Position numbers and translations under genes: made by a program. The notes under the pieces were generated by a model that had not been told where the DNA came from, made no database searches, and saw only the letters and a program-made list of their open reading frames with translations. This document shows, piece by piece, positions 11,267 through 23,810 of a stretch of DNA of 64,000 nt. The DNA lies in the NCBI GenBank assembly GCA_036346405.1, contig CM070559.1, positions 43,217,518 through 43,281,517 of the forward strand, written 5' to 3'. How positions within the stretch are numbered: the stretch's first letter is position 1; every line of letters begins with the position of its first letter. Source of the DNA: Phyllostachys edulis. Its lineage: Eukaryota; Streptophyta; Magnoliopsida; Poales; Poaceae.

Positions 11267-12189
11267 TGGAGGCTTAAAGAAAGAACTCGGAGCTGCACCG
11301 ATTACTACGAAATGGTCGCACGCAGCTCGTACTGCACTGCTCCTAGGAGTGGAACGGAAGCGTGGGCGCGCGAGTCAAAAGTTAGTTTATGTGATCAAAG
11401 AGGCCAAACACGCGGGCAAGGGGAGGACGAACCTGACCTACACCATTTTTTAGCGGTTGACCTCACCAAACGCACCTGATCAGATCAGGTCAAGGGCGCG
11501 CACGAGTGGAGACAAGTGGCGTAGCCACTATTCAAACCCTGTGGAGTCAAGCTTTACACATAGTAACAGTAAGTCACAGGTGTAGAGAGGCTAGCTCAGT
11601 TGGCGTGGGGGCTGGTGGACTCGCCGAAGGCCACACGCCGGGCGTCGTCCGTCACTGGTGGAGACATGCCACTACTATAGAAAAGGTCATCATAGACGGT
11701 TGACTATCACAGATGATTTGTAGACGGAATCGTCTGTGAGAGCTGATCTCTTTTGTATTGCTAAATCTATTTCTGTTTATTGGCTAGCCTCAGGAAATGG
11801 TAGCCATACCCTTTGAAACAAGCTGAAATACAACAAGTACATGTATACATCTAATTCACATTTATTTCAGAAATAAGCACATCTATTTCACAAATCAATT
11901 AACTCAAATTAACTATTCATGTATATTTGCACACATGTACCATTAAGTTCAATCTTATCTCAATCAAGTTCAATCTATATTGTGGAACTTCCCATCTGGA
12001 TTTATGAGCTCACGGTTCAAGAATGGCGCAAACTGTCCTCGAATGTTTATGAGCTTGTCCTGTTCCAACGCTGTTGTATCGATGCTTGCAACCTGTTGCT
12101 ATGAAGATTAAATTCGTGCGTATAAATTGATAAGTATGAAATAATTATTGCAAGATTGACAAACCTGAGGATCATTGGTCATCGCGGAA

Positions 12190-15013
12190 CCGACAACTAG
12201 TTCCATGTTGTGGCAAACATAGTATCCACAGAGGTTGCAGGCCGACGGCTGCTAGTGGCACTGCAAAAATAGAAGTGGTTAGTTCAAGAGGCATTACTAT
12301 GAAGTGTTATATAGGATTAATGTGTACTAGCAAATACCGAGAATTTTAGATCGTGTCGCAAGGTCCCTCCCTTGCATTTCCCTCCAGAAGCATAGTACAC
12401 GATGAATGAACTACGTGATTCCAAAAAGTTAGCCTTAGCCATTGCAAAGGAAGGAAAGACTACAATAGAGTTATCTATGAAGGAAATATGTTTACCTATC
12501 GATCAATTGTCGGATAATTATGAAGTCGTATTTGAAACTCTATAGGGAATCAAGGTATGTTACCTTGTCTCGTTTTGGTACAATTACAATTAGAATCCAG
12601 CGGAAGCTACACAGGTATGTCGCCATGGTCATTAAATCTAAGTTCGTGTTGCTTATAAAGTACAAATCAACAAGTATAGCCACTAGTGCAGCACTTACTC
12701 CTGATTGTAGGACAAAAGTATGAATTCCTTGTCGCGGTGAGCCAGCAATGAGTCTGTCATGTAATCCTCGACGAATTTTGCATTCTCCTTGATGTTTTGC
12801 AAGGAGACCAAGTGTGGGTCGAGAAAACCTACCGGTGATTTCCTAATTCGTCTTCAGAAATCATGTGTGTGTGTATAAGCAAGGGGTTATATATAACATT
12901 TATTGGTATTACACGAACGTTGACTGTGATTGTAAACACTTATAGTGTCTAGCATCGCATGAATGAGGTGTCGAGGTTGAAGAGGAAGAACAAGTCCTCG
13001 AAGGTCACCATGAAGACAGAGTCTTGACGGTCATAGTTAAGATGATCCTTCTTGAAATTGACGCTGACACCCGAGCGCTGTTGTTCATCCGTCTTGTTGG
13101 CTTGTTCCATGTACCATAGATGCAATCTCGTTCAAGCCATTCCTAGGGTATGGTGGTGCTCTACCGTCTCAACCAATGGCTTGCCTAGCATGAATTTCTG
13201 GGCCAATAGCAAGAAGGGAATATCATCGGGCAAGAAGGGGATATCATCGGGCTTCTTCGATTTGCCCTTGCCGCCTCGCTTTTTAGAGGTCGATCGGGCA
13301 CGAGGTGTAGATGCATCCGATGCACTGGGTCCTTGCTGCATCAGTGCAGGTAGCTTCGGTGCAGGTACATCCTGTGAAGTTGACACCGGTGCAGGTAACT
13401 CCAGTGTAGACACTTCATGTGAAGTAATTGACACCAGTGCAGGTAGCTCCAAGCAAATGTTGCTCTTGGGCCACTAGATGAATGATCCAATGGCTTGTTC
13501 TAAAGTCACAATCTCGTCGTTTAGGGGCATCTCTAGCTGGACGACCTCAAAATTGGCAAAAACACCATTCACATTCACTTTTGCGAAACCCGGCTCTATA
13601 TTTTCACCATGCAGCAAGGCCCCAACAACGGATGGATACGCCTAGCCCTAAGCAACATCCAGGGCAACAGAGACACATCTCACTTGGAGCTTGCACTTCG
13701 TAGCCACCTACGTAACGATACAAAATTAGCTTCTCCAACAGGCCTATCAATGGATCGAGCATTCCAGAGATAATAATCATTATCGGGATGTCATGAAGAG
13801 GAAATCTGTCATCGCTTTCTAAGTTATGGTTGGATCTTGTGACTACTCGGACGTTTGAAGAAATTTGGATAGCACGATGGCGGTGGGAGCTTCAAGCGAT
13901 TTCCCTAAACCTTTCCTCTGTGAGGGATGCACGAATCTTCGCTCGTAGCAGTGCTTCGTGCTCGGCTTTGGCTCTTTTCCTACTTCGGTACGCCCAGAGT
14001 CCTTTGGAAATTCATCTTTCCATGGAACATAAAGACCAAGGTCTCTCGTACGACCCGGATGCTCCTTGTTTCCCAGGGCTTCGGAGAGCATATCTCTCTC
14101 CCTGACTGCCTAGAATGAGCCTTGGAAAGATTGTGTAGTACTCAGCGCTTCCTGTAGGAGCCCGACATGTTATTTCACTTCCTACAAAGTTATCGAGTAA
14201 TTACAAACTAGGTAGTTCGATATCTTACCAGGCGCTGGGACACTTCCTCGTCTGCAGGGTTTGGAAAGGAGATGGCCCCCGAAGACACAGCAACTAACCT
14301 CGCTCTTAGCCAGTTTCGGACGTGCTCATCAGGGATCGTGGCAAATAGTGGAGAGGTGTCCCAACAGTTTGCATGCTCGTGCTAATCCATCCATTGCTAA
14401 ATTTTACCCGCATACCCAGCGGTACCGAGTCTGTGGGGGTGCATGTTTTTTTCTAGAGGGCCCTATGCATGGCACTTTCACTCCTAAAATCATCTGTCGC
14501 CTTCTTCGCCGCAAATTCTTCCCAGTACTTTGTCACGAACAGATACTTCTGGAAGGGCGTCAGATTCTTCCCCATGTATCACTTTATAAGCGTGCTCTTG
14601 AAGTTTCTTCACGCTTTGCACGCCTGTAGCAACGCGTGTCGTCGCACGGAGGTCTGATGTTGTTCTGGTATATTGAACAATCGAAAAATATCCATCAGCA
14701 GCTCACCTTTCTGCTCTTTGGTCAACTCCTTCCACGAATCGTAGGTGATTTTGACATGTTCCCGTGCAACTATTCTGACCGTTCTCTGGACTGCGGACGT
14801 TGCTCGGGGAGGATTGAGAGGGGTCCCAAACGCATCTACCTTCGTGATGGTAAATCGGCCCACGGGCATTTTCGATATTCCTCTTCTTCTATCGTGCTTG
14901 GATATTCCAGAGGACGGCGCATCACACGCATGAGGTGATGATGATGAAGAATAAGCAGAAGATATCTTCACAAGAAATAGAAGTTCTAACACGCATGAAC
15001 AAATTAGGACCAA
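12190..15013 (-). pseudogene. CACTA accessory gene: Transposase_24-like region plus Ulp1-like cysteine protease
   Basis: Reading leftwards from 15013, one block (FGTPLNPPRATSA...ITYDSWKEL) resembles the start of plant Transposase_24 proteins. A second at 14091-13843 has LGNKEHPGR and YVPWKDEFPKD. A third at 13452-13132 is Pro/Ser-rich with KKRGGKGKSKKP and then FMLGKPLVE, both familiar from grass CACTA second genes. Near 12830-12700 a block GFLDPHLVSLQN...KEFILLSYN and, at 12230-12213, the encoded CGYYVC resemble the Ulp1/C48 protease core and catalytic Cys. The family function is deconjugation of SUMO-like proteins; its role in the element is unknown. Stops and frame changes interrupt it several times, and introns may account for some of the gaps. 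Confidence 0.7.
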
Positions 15014-15439
15014 TATAATGACATAATTGACACCATGTGAACAAATGAGATCAGCACAAAGCTAAGATTTAACATTTTGATATTGCTCTCAGATGTAGAG
15101 TTGCACAAGATTTAATCTTAGCATTCTCGCTACTTTAGTCTATACTCTTCATTAATTTAATTTGATAATATTAATTTAAACTTTGAGTTTTAAAATAGTG
15201 TTTTACTTATTTGCCGACATGATCTTTAAACAAAAGACTTTGGATAATTATACTTTTGGCCTAGAGGTTCAACTAACTAACCAATTGAATGTAACAGACT
15301 AAATGCTAAAGATCAATCAACAGTAGTAAGCATTCCAATTAGAGCTCAAGTTCAAACCCGAATATCAAAACAATTTCAGCACAAGACTATTATCATCACA
15401 GAGCATTCATCTCAAGCCCACCACACCCTACATTGCAAT

Positions 15440-15790
15440 ATATTCTAGTAGCAGTATCAAGCCCACCACATTGCATCGGTTACCTTTGGGCGTCGAGGAG
15501 GACAAGTTGGGAGCACCGGAGCAGCAGGACGGCGTCGAAGGGGAGGCGCGCCGGGCTCGGGGGAGGAGGAGGCGACGCGTGCTCAAGGGAGGTGAGGAGG
15601 CGAGCTCAGGGGAGGAGGAGGCGACGGGCTCGAGGGAGGAGGCACGCCGGGCTCGAGGAGGAGGCAGCTTCGAGGACGGCGGCGACGGGCTCGAGGAGGA
15701 GGCAGCTTCGAGGACGGCGGCGACGGGCTCGGGGGAGGAGGGGGAGTTGAGAAACTTAATCGTTTGAGTGGGAAAAGCAAGCAAACTCTA
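15440..15790. repeat. GC-rich tandem repeat at the head of the CACTA accessory gene
   Basis: Units of the form GACGGGCTCGAGGAGGAGG and GCAGCTTCGAGGACGGCGGC repeat imperfectly, most clearly at 15640-15750 where a block of about 50 bp is nearly duplicated. The minus strand has a TATA-like TATTTATATT at about 15797-15806, immediately upstream. This region may be the promoter and leader of the accessory gene. Long open frames in it are composition artefacts. Confidence 0.6.
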
Positions 15791-15799
15791 GAGTCCAAA

Positions 15800-16235
15800 T
15801 ATAAATAGGGTTGGACATCACAGACGATTCTAAAGTAGAATCATCTGTGATAAATAATATCACAGACGGCTCCAATAAATAAATGTCTGCGATAGGTTGT
15901 GTATCACAGACGGTTCCAATAAATAATCGTCTGTGATATATTTTATCACAGACGGTTTGTAGATGAAACCGTCTGTGATATATTATCACAGACAGTTTGT
16001 AGATAAAACCGACTGTGATATTCTTTTGTATTGGTAAATCTAGTTTTGTTCATTGGCTAGCCTCAGGAAATACTAGCCATGCCCTCTGAAACAAGCAGAA
16101 ACACAACATGTACATGTATACATCCAATTCACATTCATTTCATAAACAAACACATCCATTTCACAAATCGATTAACTCAAATGAACTAAAATTAACCATT
16201 CAAAACACATATACACACATTGTTCAATCTTTAAA
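15800..16235 (-). repeat. internal copy of the CACTA terminal region
   Basis: This segment has the same order as the 3' terminus at 11680-11990: subterminal repeats (ATCACAGACGGTT, about 15820-16020), then a shared tail. The tail carries TTGGCTAGCCTCAGGAAAT, ACATGTACATGTATACATC and TTCACAAATC in both copies. It sits between the transposase gene and the accessory gene, where a normal CACTA element has no terminus. There is no CACTA pentamer at its edge. Confidence 0.75.
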
Positions 16236-19200
16236 AATTAGCTCTTCATGATGATCGACATGTATGTAGCTAGTTTCATCACGTTGTTCTTCCTCGACCC
16301 TTATGCCGTTTCCGAAAGGAGGCAACTTATCAAATTGATTGTATTCTTCCTCATCCACTATATTTTCAACTCCGATAATCCTCCTTTTTCCATGAAGAAC
16401 TACGTGGTGCTTCTTATTTGCTTGGTCGGTTACATAGAAGACTTGAACAACTTGGTTAGCAAGTACGAGTGGTTCGTCTTTGTTTCCAACACGTTCGAGG
16501 TCCACGGTAGTAGCGTCATACTTGTTGACCTTCACCTATGAGAGATGGACCCAACGACACCGAAACAGGGGGATCTTGAAAAGCACGTAATCGAGCTCCT
16601 ATATCTCCTTTATGAGCCAATAGTAGGAGCTCCTCAGCCCATCGGTACTAAACGTATCTATGCGGACACCGTTGTTTTGGTTAGTGCTCTTTATATCCTG
16701 AGCCTGCGTATAGAATGTGTACCTATTTATGTCGCATCCTTGCCATGTCACAACTATAAATATTGGCCTTTTTGCTAACCATGTCAGCATATCACTTGAT
16801 GAGCTCCTAGCGCGTCGCTCCTTTAACCATTGGTTGAGTCGACTGTTGTGCTGTCTCGTGATCCAAACATCTGGCTGCTCTGGATTCTGTTACCGAAGCA
16901 CGTTCTTGTGTTGGTCGATATACGGGGACACTTCAATCATGTTTTGCAAGACCGTGAAATGGGCTTGAGCATATGTATCCATACTGGAGTGATTGCTTTC
17001 CTTCCGATGGTCTCGATACCTTCGAGCCTTCCCACATGGCGAGATCGAGGCACACCTAACGATTCGACCTGAGCCATGTAATTGATGCTGAACTCAATGA
17101 TCTCTTCGGTTGCATAACCTTCAATGATGCTACCCTCTGACCGAGATCGATTCCGTACATAGGACTTGAGAATTCCCATAAACCTCTCGAACGGGTACAT
17201 GCTACGTAGGAACACGGGCCCACATATCTTTATCTCTCTCACAGTGTGAACAATGCGATGGACCATGATATCGAAAAACAACGGAGGGAAATACGTCTCA
17301 AGATGACATAGAGTCGTCACCACCTCGTCCTGCAGAGCATCTAGTCCTTCGGGATCGATGACCTTCTGAGCAATTGTGTTAAAGAAATAACACAACCTCA
17401 TGATAGTCTCTCGGACCTTGATCAACAAAATACTTCTAATTGCAACAGGGAGCATATGTGTCATCAACACATGACAATCATGAGACTTCATGCCAATTAA
17501 CTTCAAATCTTCCATCAAAACAAGTTTCTTCATGTTGGTGGAGTAACCGGACAGAACTTTCACACCATACAAGCACTGACACAGTTCAGTTCTCTCGGCC
17601 TTAGACATAGTGTAACAAGTAGGGGGAAGGTACGTTCGTAATTTATTGGTTTTTGTCGGTGCTAACTTAGGTCTAATGTCCATATCAACCAAGTCAAGTC
17701 GTGCGTTGATAACATCCTTTGTTTTGTCACGAATGTTCAGTAAGAGACCGATCAAGCTATCATATACATTCTTCTCTATGTGCATGACATCGATGTAGTG
17801 ACGAACTTCTAGGTGCTCCCAATAAGGTAAGTCCAAAAATATTGATCTCTTCTTCCAATTGTTCTTTTCACGGGTACTCGATTTACGTCCCTTTCCGAGC
17901 ACAACATCTAAATACTTAACCACATCGGAGACTTATTTTTCGCTTAAATGCCTTGGAGCTAACATGTCCTTCTTCTCTTCGTTGAATTGTTTCTTTATCC
18001 TGCGGTATGAGTGAGCCCTCCGAAGGAACCTACGGTGATGCATATACACGGTTTTGTGTGAGTGCTTCAGCAATACACTCTCGGTATTATCTAAGCAATG
18101 AGTACATGCTTTGACCCCTTTTGTACTTTGTCCCGACAGGTTAGCAAGGGCAGGGATAATTATTTATGGTGCAGAACAACAAAGAGCGTAAAGTGAAGTT
18201 CTCTTATTTGTACCAATCTCATACCTGCACCCCCTTCGATCCACAGTCTTTTTAGATCTTCCATCAATAGTGCGAGGTAAACATCAATATCATTCCCAGG
18301 TTGTTTCGGACCTTGGATAAGTATCGACAGCAAAATATATGTCCGCTTCATACACAACCAAGGAGGAAGGTTGTAGATACAGAGAGCCACAGGCCAAGTG
18401 CTATGCCGGCTGCTCATGTTACCGAAAGGATTTATTCCATCTATACACAAACCAAACCTTATATTCCACGGTTCCGCACCGAAGTCTATAAACCTCCTAT
18501 CGATGTTTCTCCACTGGGTGGAATCAGCAGGGTGTCTTAGCTTTCCATCCTGCTTACACTCCTCCGAGTGCCAACGCATCAGTTTTGCCTCCTTTGGGTT
18601 CGCAAAAAACCGCTTCAAACAGGGAATTACAGGAAGGTACCATGCCACCTTAGCAGGAGGTCCTTTCTTCACCTCGATTCCCTTGCCATCATCTGATTGA
18701 TTCTTACGCTTGTATCGGGATGCGTTGCATACCAGACATACATGCATGTTTGTGTACTCTTTACAATAGAGGATACAGTCGTTCGGATATGCATGTATTT
18801 TTTTTCTACTTCTATTCCCAATGGACAAAGAACATTCTTGGCTCTGTAGGTGGTTTTGGACAACTCGTTTCCATCCGGAAGCATGTCTGCTAAGATACCT
18901 AACAACGCCGTGAAACTCTTGTCGGACCAACCGTTGCTTGCCTTTAATTTCAGTCGTTCAAGCACGGATAACAACTTTGTGTATTCTGGCTTGCAGCCCG
19001 GGAACAAAGGCTTCTTCGAGTCCTCCATCAAGCCCTTAAATTTACCAAACTCTCTCTCACTATAGTTCATACGCATCATGGCTTGTCCGATCAAATTGTC
19101 ATCGTCTGACCTATACGAATTGGAACCACAATCGACATCATCTGATAGCATATCGTCGTCTTCATCGGCGATGTCATTATTACTACATTCCTGTATAATT

Positions 19201-19442
19201 TGCTCTTCACCGTGACTGCTCCAACGTGTATACCCCTTTTTGAAACCCCTTCGAATCAAGTGTGCTTGGATCCGCGCTTGGTTCTTAAACATCTTCAGAT
19301 TCTCGCAGTCAATGCATGAACAATACATATATTCCGCTCCCTTATTCAACATATCCTCCTCAGCAACTCTTGTAAAATCAGACACGCCATTAATGTACTC
19401 TTCACTCACACAGTTCTTAGCATACATCCAAATTCGATCCAT
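16224..19442 (-). pseudogene. TNP2/TNPD-type CACTA transposase, frameshifted pseudogene
   Basis: The protein would cut at the CACTA ends. From the ATG at 19442 there is a Transpos_assoc-like N-terminus (MDRIWMYAKN...) with Cys/His-rich blocks. After a frameshift at an A8 run near 18796, the Transposase_21 region follows in 18800-18160, including CPVCxASRYK-like, KLRHPADSTQWRNID and INPFGNMSSRHSTWPV blocks. A further frame change near 18180 and an in-frame stop near 17930 precede 17923-16937, which has FLDLPYWEHLEVRHYIDVMH and a DUF4218-like region. The C-terminal DUF4216-like block (KKHHVVLHGKRRIIGVENIV) lies at 16535-16224. At least three lesions make it non-functional, though an active relative could still move the element if both ends were sound. 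Confidence 0.87.
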
Positions 19443-20329
19443 CACACGGTTCGTATTGAAAACCCTAGAAATAAATAAAATGGTGACTTCGAAAGCGTAT
19501 TTTCTGATACTTACGCTTTCCAACAGGGAAAGTGTATTTTTCTTTAAACTAAAGATGGTTTTTCTCATTTTTACATTTTTCTAAATTTTCTTAACTTACA
19601 TATGGGCCCTACTTGTCAGTGACTCATTTTTTTATTTCATGATTTTATTTATAAAATCTATGGTGGTCCCACATGTCATATACTCATTAGTTTATTAACT
19701 AAATGATTAAAAACATTAGGATTTGAAGAAAAAATTGGGCTTAGGGTGCCATCGTATTGCTAATAATCGTGGCTCGGTGCCCTAAGGTCGCCTGAGGCTA
19801 GTCGACGGTGATGTCCCGTGGCGGCGCATTAGCTTCACTTGCGATTTCGGCGTAAATACCCGAAACTACTCAAATTAAAGGATGATTATGCTCCAGTAGC
19901 TCACCTCGATCACGAGAAAGGTGTCAATGAAGTCGGAGAAGGTCCAAGGTAACTGGTCATTGGTGAACAGAGGTGACGGCGGCAAGCTCCGCGGTGACAG
20001 GTCTTCTCAGTGGAAATAAATTGAAACAAAGCACATGCACAGTTTTAAGGGGACATATAGGTAGAGAAATCGACCTTGGTGGGGTTGACGACTCACCGGA
20101 GAAGAGTTGGCATCGGTGGCGGCAGCGGCGACAGAGAGGTCCACGATGACAGCTCGGCGTGGGCGACAATTGCTAAAATGGACCACACGAACGGGCTCAG
20201 TGAGGTGAGATGATACTTAAACCGGGCTTGGAGATCTCAGGCGGCTACCGTAGCACCAGAGATGGAGAAGAAGACTTTGTTGATGAGCTACACTGCACCG
20301 AATGATCAGTAAGCGAGCAAAATGGTGCA

Positions 20330-20670
20330 GCATCTGTGATGAGTTTATTATCACAGACGGTTTTCAACAAAAATTATTTGTAATATGTAGCAATATCATA
20401 GACGGTTATTTTTAAGAACTGTCTGTGAGGTATTAGAGACGGTTTTTTTTTGTTGAAAACTGTATGTGATATGTAGAAATATCACAGACGGTTATTGTTA
20501 AGAACTGTATGTGATACTTCACAAACGGTTTTCATCATGAACTGTCTATGATATTACCTTCTCACAGACGGTTTTTAGTGTAACCAGTAACATAGATGGT
20601 CTTTAAACCAAAATCGTCTGTGATTGCATGTAATACAGATGATTTTAATCAACCGTCTGTGATGAGCCGT
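20330..20670. repeat. subterminal repeat array at the 5' end of the CACTA element
   Basis: About ten copies of ATCACAGACGGTT or its complement occur in both orientations, separated by short AT-rich spacers. In this superfamily such arrays bind the element's TNPA-type protein. Several units are mutated (for example CATAGACGG, CACAAACGG). Confidence 0.8.
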
Positions 20671-20676
20671 CTAGTA

Positions 20677-21596
20677 TCCATCTGTACCGGTCTTCCCTTG
20701 TAGGTTTCGATCATACTTGCGTAGTACAGCGTATTGACCTGCATAGCGGTGAGAAATTTTTGTCCTCCACGAAATGTGTGGAAAGCTCGCGTTTCGTCGA
20801 GGAGGAAATTATCTTCCGTTTGTGAGAACGGAGACGGGATACTATCGGTCTTCCAGATGCTCATGTTTCCAACCACTCACGAGGAAAACTCCCATTGGAC
20901 TGGATCAAACTTGAGCAGCAGCTACCTAGCACCTCGATCTGTCTGAACTCATGTCCTGGAGATACTGTTTCGAGTTTCGACCATTGATTTTTTATCATGA
21001 CTAGGTGCTGACTAGCTTTTAGCTCAACTGCTCAAGCAACTCAACTGGGCACCATGTTAGAAAGTTGTAATAGATGGCGACTAAATAGAAATTCTCATAC
21101 TTTTTCTTTGTGCAGTCGTGTGCATTAGATGCAAGAACGCGTGGCGAGACGCTTCGTAACGTACATATTGGAATCCAAATTGAACTCGAATGATATGGCC
21201 TGATGATGTGATAGTAGCCATTGTCTTTACCGTTCATCTACTAAGTGTACTGTATGTCTAGTTCCTGTTTACAATGCGAAATTTTTTAGATTCCTATGAA
21301 AATTGTAATTTCTATAAAATTCCTACGTTCTAAACAGACTTATTTAGTTGTGCACAGTTCTAATAGGGGAGGCACACATAGCAGCCTTTAAGCTCGCCGG
21401 ACGGCGGCAGAGGTTTCCGTGGGGATTAGTTAGGTTTCCGTGGGGATTAGTTGTTTTGTACAAGAAACTATTGCCCTTCGCTTTAATTTTTCTGCTCGTA
21501 CGGTACACGGAGAACGTTCCAATCGCATTTGACTCGTCTACCGACCGAGATTCACCACGTGAATGTCGAACGGCGTGCAGCACTCGCCAAGTCATC
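20677..21596. other. DNA between the CACTA and Harbinger elements; one unidentified open frame
   Basis: A minus-strand frame at 20876-20649 (MVGNMSIWKTDSIPSPF...) begins outside and ends inside the CACTA terminal repeats, so any real part is about 20876-20680. I do not recognise it; it could be an old exon. A perfect tandem duplication of AGGTTTCCGTGGGGATTAGT lies at 21412-21451. Nothing else is recognised. Confidence 0.35.
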
Positions 21597-22142
21597 TTAG
21601 GGCACTCCCAATGCAGACTTCACCCTGGTTTCTATGGCTATTAATTACCCTCTATTTATTGACTTTTGCTGATGTGGCACTGTATTTATTGAAGAAAGAT
21701 GGTGAAAAAACAAGAAACCGAGTCTAAGATGGAAGCAGCGTCTCGCTTCATCCGATCACGGAAGACACCGGCCGCATCTTGCGTTAGGTAACACCTCCAT
21801 CGTTTCCATCGATCCGTCGCCTTCCCTTCCCTCCCTCGCCGCCATCTTGCGCGCGCCCCAACCCTCTCCGCGCCGACGGCCCTCTCCTTCCAGCGCGCGA
21901 AGCCCCGCCCTTCTGCTGGCTGGCCCGCCCCTTCAGCAGCGCCGCCTCGACCTCTCTGGTGCCGAAATCGCGAGGGCCTTCAAATCACTCGTCTTGGCTC
22001 TGTCTCCTCATGCGCCGGCTCTGTGGATAGTCCTCAAATCCAAATCAAGGTCGCCCCAAGTCCCACGATCTAGCTCCCCAACTGATCTCCTGCCCCAACA
22101 ATCTTTAACCCAAAATCCATATCCAAACCTCTGAATCAGGGG

Positions 22143-23810
22143 ATGAATTCCCGGCGAGGTAGTGGTGTTGCTGCAACCCGTTCTCCGTCCGTCCGTGGTC
22201 GTGGGCCAAGTGCTCCAGCGGCCGGTGCTTCTGCAGCTCGTGGTCTTTCCTCTGGCTGTAATGCTGCAACAGCAGGTGCTAGTGTTCCTGGCAGTCATGC
22301 TCCTTCAATCCATGCTTCTCCCGTTGGTGGATGGTGGCCATCTTCATCTTCTAGTGAAGGGTAAGTCATCAGAGTTGTGTCTGTATGGATTACAGATTGT
22401 CATTGTTGTGTGGCATTAGATGAAAATTGATGTAAGCTTCTACTGCCAATATCATCGTTTTCTGATTGTAGATGGAAAGTTGATTAATTAAGATGTCATG
22501 TGTCTTGCTAGTGTTCTTGCCTTCTAGCCAATATATGTTTGCAGGTTATACTGATGTGCATTATTTACGCATGCAAGTGTGAAACTTGGTCGGCACAACC
22601 ACGGATTTTCGATTCTTGGCCGATGTGCATTATTTACGCATACAACCACAGATTTTCGATGGCTGGCCGATGTGCATTATTTTCTTGCATGCAAGTGTGG
22701 ACTCCTTCCACTATTTTTGTTGTCTTGCTAGTGATATTTGAGAAAAATGTTGTTTGCGAGTTATACCCACAAGGAGGGTTCACAAATTACGCACTCAAAT
22801 CCATTTGCTAACCATCCAAATGGAATTAATATTCTGAAAATTTCCACTTTGTTGGTCTTTGCTAATCGATCTTCAATGTCTCCAATTGATCTGGGTGCTA
22901 CAAGAACTCATTCTTGACAGAAGAAGATGATGATCTAGTACATGATGCGATGGAAGATGTAGGTGGAGAAAAGCTGAAACAATTAACGTTGATGGCGATT
23001 CTAGAACCGACAGCGTTTGAACTGGGCGGTTGAAGAAGATAAGCGATTGGTGCGTTCCTTTCTCACTTTTACTTTGAAACAAACACTCAAGTACATGTAA
23101 ATGCAATACTGCGATTTTGGTTCCTTATTGTAGGCGATGCTTGGTCACGTAATTCAAAGGACCCGATAGATGGAAATGGCAAGAAGGCGAGGCGGTATTG
23201 GGAAGATGTTACTAAAGAATACAACAAGACCACAGAAACTAGCCGTAAGAGGAACCGAAACCAACTGAAAATACGTTGGGATCGTTCTAAGAAACCATTA
23301 ACTGATTTTCATGGAATTTGGGTAAATGCCGATAGAGTGTGGCAAAGTGGGATGAGTGATGACCAGTTGACTAACAAAGCATTAGAGATGTGGGCTAGCC
23401 AAAATAGTGGTAAGGCCTTCCATCTGCTACATATGTGGAAGGTGGTACGTGGTCAGCAGAAGTGGTCAGCATATATTGCTAGGTTAAAGAAGGAAAAGGA
23501 AAAGAGTGCAAAGGCTAACACTAACCTATCTGCAGTGCTGAATTTGGAATTAGATGGAGAAAAGCGACCAATGGGACATAAGAAAGCAAAAAAAGAACTG
23601 AATGGCAAAAAGAAGGGAACTAATGCCTTGTCTGACTTCAGCAATAAATTTGAGAAGTTCATTGAAGCAAGCACCAGGAATAGGGCAGAGAGAGAGAAGA
23701 TGACAGAAATTCAGCAAAGTTTGGCTGATAAGAAGATTGAAGTAGCTAAGCTTAGTCATGAAGCAGCTCATGAACAAACTAAGTGCAAAATGCTAGAAAC
23801 TTACACCTGA
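22143..23810 (+). CDS. Harbinger Myb/SANT-like DNA-binding protein gene (exon model partial)
   Basis: In PIF/Harbinger elements this protein partners the transposase and brings it to the ends and nucleus. The last exon is clear: acceptor at 23131-23133, coding 23134-23810, ending in a stop. It starts DAWSRNSKDP, then KKARRYWEDVTKEYNKTT, NQLKIRWDRSKKPLTDFHG and SGMSDDQLTNKA, a good match to the trihelix-like region. Its C-terminal half is Lys/Glu-rich and probably coiled-coil (ALSDFSNKFEKFIEAS...). A middle exon ending at 23049 encodes NWAVEEDKRL, and its start (near 22865) is unsure. A first exon may be 22143-22360 with donor GTAAGT. No frameshift is seen in the last exon, so this product might still be made. 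Confidence 0.68.

Larger units (their letters stand above)
11670..20676 (-). mobile_element. large En/Spm (CACTA) transposon, probably composite
   Basis: The left terminus CACTACTATAG at 11670 is followed by subterminal repeats of the CACAGACGG type, and a matching repeat array lies at 20330-20670. Coding capacity runs on the minus strand: a TNP2-type transposase pseudogene (16224-19442), then an accessory gene (about 12190-15013). The right terminus is worn. GTCATCA-like bases and the repeats are present, but TAGTG is degraded to TAGTA near 20672-20676, and no clear 3-bp duplication (TGC at the left) can be shown. An extra copy of the tail plus subterminal repeats sits inside at 15800-16235, so the unit may be two related elements fused or recombined. 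Confidence 0.82.

Noticed and set aside
11667..20679. TGC target duplication for the large CACTA element
   Set aside because: The right flank reads TCC or ATC depending on where the worn terminus is set, so a duplication cannot be supported.
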